Of a stretch of DNA of 5,611 bases, positions 4,592-5,611 are shown one piece after another. The notes under the pieces were generated by a model. The model searched no databases and had not been told where the DNA came from. It was given only the letters and a program-made list of their open reading frames with translations. The number at the start of each line of letters is the position of its first letter. The stretch's first letter is position 1. This DNA is from Clostridia bacterium (GTDB lineage Bacteria; Bacillota_A; Clostridia; Oscillospirales; QAKW01), in NCBI GenBank assembly GCA_017396865.1, contig JAFQKO010000126.1, positions 1-5,611 of the forward strand, given 5' to 3'. The position numbers and the translations under genes are program-made.

Positions 4592-5611
4592 ATGAATATG
4601 TCTGATAAATGTAAAGCCCACGTAGACTCCTGCCGCTTCTGCTGGATGTGCCATCACATCTGCCCCATCGGCAACGCCACCGGTCAGGAGCGCAACACCG
4701 CCCGCGCCCGCGCGCTGGGCATCTCCCTCGGCAACCGCGAGGCCATCGACCTCTCCGAGATCATGGATAATATCTTTGAATGTGCCACCTGCGGCGCCTG
4801 CGTTCACGATTGCGTTACCGGCTGGGATCCCGTAATGTTCACCAAGGAGACCCGCCTGCAGGCCGCCCTTGAAGATAAGCTGCCCGCCTACATCAACGCC
4901 CTTTTGGACAACGCATTGGAGCTGGGCAACCCCTACGGCAAGACAGCCTTGGATTCTGCCCTTTCCGCCGCCATCGCAAACCATGCCGAAAAGACCGACC
5001 TGCTCTTCTACCTCGGTACCGATGCCCGCTATATGGTGAGCGAGCAGGCGGTAAAAGCGATCAAGGTGATGGAAAAGGTCGGCAAGGACTTCACCGTTCT
5101 GGCCGAGGAACCCGCAAGCGGTGCGCAGGTCGATTTCCTGATCGGCGCCGCCGAGGAGACCAAGGAAGTGATGGCTGCCGCCGCCAAGGCAATCAACGCC
5201 TTCGCCACCGTCGTTGTTTACGATCCCGACGATGCCAAGGCGATCATGCAGCTTTATAAGGAATACGGTGTTGAGGTTACCGCCAAGGTGATGACCTATA
5301 CCGCCTATCTGGCCGAGGCGATCAAGAGCGGTGCGCTTGCCGCCCAAAAGGGCGAAAAGACCGTTGCCGTTCAGGATCCCTATCAGCTTGCCCGCGATCT
5401 GGGTGAGACCGAGGAGCTGCGCACCGTGATCGGTGCCTTCGCCACCGTGGAGGAGCTGCTGCTCAACCGCGCCGAGACCGTTTGGGCAGGCAATATCCTG
5501 ATGGCGCAATACCTGCCCGAGATCATCCAAAAGGTGGCCGCCCGCCGCATCTTCAATGCCAAGAGCATCCATGCAAAAGCGCTGGTGACCGCCTCTCCCG
5601 CCGAGTATACC
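4592..5611 (+). CDS. Fe-S electron-transfer protein, GlcF/LutA/HdrD-like, with cysteine-free CCG domains (3' partial)
   Basis: The frame is open from the ATG to the window end, giving 340 residues without a stop. The N-terminus is a ferredoxin-like domain with two complete [4Fe-4S] motifs: C14-x2-C17-x2-C20-x3-C24-P25, and C64-x2-C67-x2-C70-x3-C74. The second is followed by V rather than the usual P. The remainder keeps the layout of the two CCG domains of GlcF/LutA/HdrB-type proteins: LLFYLGT (137-143), AEEPASG (171-177), VVYDPDD (208-214), then QDPYQLARDLG (261-271), ETVWAG (295-300) and VTASPAEY (332-339). At each place where the family carries cysteine (FPGC, CCG, CPxC, DPCH) another residue is present, and residues 75-340 have no cysteine. 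Its role is probably to take electrons from the flavoprotein encoded just upstream through two cubane clusters. The CCG part is probably only a structural or docking scaffold (inference). It lies 14 bases after that gene. Confidence 0.82.
   Translation, partial: MNMSDKCKAHVDSCRFCWMCHHICPIGNATGQERNTARARALGISLGNREAIDLSEIMDNIFECATCGACVHDCVTGWDPVMFTKETRLQAALEDKLPAYINALLDNALELGNPYGKTALDSALSAAIANHAEKTDLLFYLGTDARYMVSEQAVKAIKVMEKVGKDFTVLAEEPASGAQVDFLIGAAEETKEVMAAAAKAINAFATVVVYDPDDAKAIMQLYKEYGVEVTAKVMTYTAYLAEAIKSGALAAQKGEKTVAVQDPYQLARDLGETEELRTVIGAFATVEELLLNRAETVWAGNILMAQYLPEIIQKVAARRIFNAKSIHAKALVTASPAEYT

Noticed and set aside
4574..5572. Long open minus-strand frame (332 codons) across the Fe-S protein gene
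   Set aside because: It is antisense to the cysteine-motif ferredoxin gene. The translation is a low-complexity Gly/Ala/Leu/His-rich sequence typical of a codon-bias shadow.

Overview
The window looks like chromosomal DNA from an anaerobic Firmicute, most likely a GC-rich clostridial lineage (Oscillospiraceae/Lachnospirales-like). Three things suggest this: coding DNA that is clearly GC-rich by eye with GCC/ATC/GAG/AAG codons dominating, strong AGGAGG-type ribosome binding sites before the genes, and an AT-rich divergent promoter gap. The taxonomic guess is an inference; no marker gene is present. No tRNA, rRNA, CRISPR array, insertion sequence or phage gene is visible.

Layout. Bases 42-776 (+) encode an AraC-family regulator with an N-terminal cupin sensor. 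It converges on a second AraC-family regulator, 784-1605 (-), and the two 3' ends share one bidirectional hairpin terminator (775-803). An AT-rich divergent control region (1606-1741) separates the second regulator from a three-gene rightward operon. The operon comprises a sugar isomerase of the L-fucose/L-arabinose isomerase superfamily (1742-3127), an FAD-linked oxidase/dehydrogenase of the VAO/PCMH type with an alkylglycerone-phosphate-synthase-like C-terminus (3141-4577), and an iron-sulfur protein of the GlcF/LutA/HdrD-like type that runs off the window (4592-5611, no stop). Both operon junctions are 13-14 bases long and fuse the upstream stop codon to the next Shine-Dalgarno sequence (TAAGGAG), so tight co-expression is expected.

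How the genes could work together (inference): the divergent AraC regulator senses a sugar-like ligand and switches on the operon. The isomerase interconverts an aldose and a ketose or a related substrate. The flavoprotein oxidises a hydroxylated substrate or product and passes electrons to the Fe-S protein, as GlcD does with GlcF or LutB with LutA. This gene set does not match a textbook pathway that I recognise.

The most unusual point is in the Fe-S protein. It keeps two classical [4Fe-4S] ferredoxin motifs at its N-terminus. Its C-terminal part has the recognisable layout of two CCG domains, but every cysteine position in them has been replaced, and residues 75-340 contain no cysteine at all.
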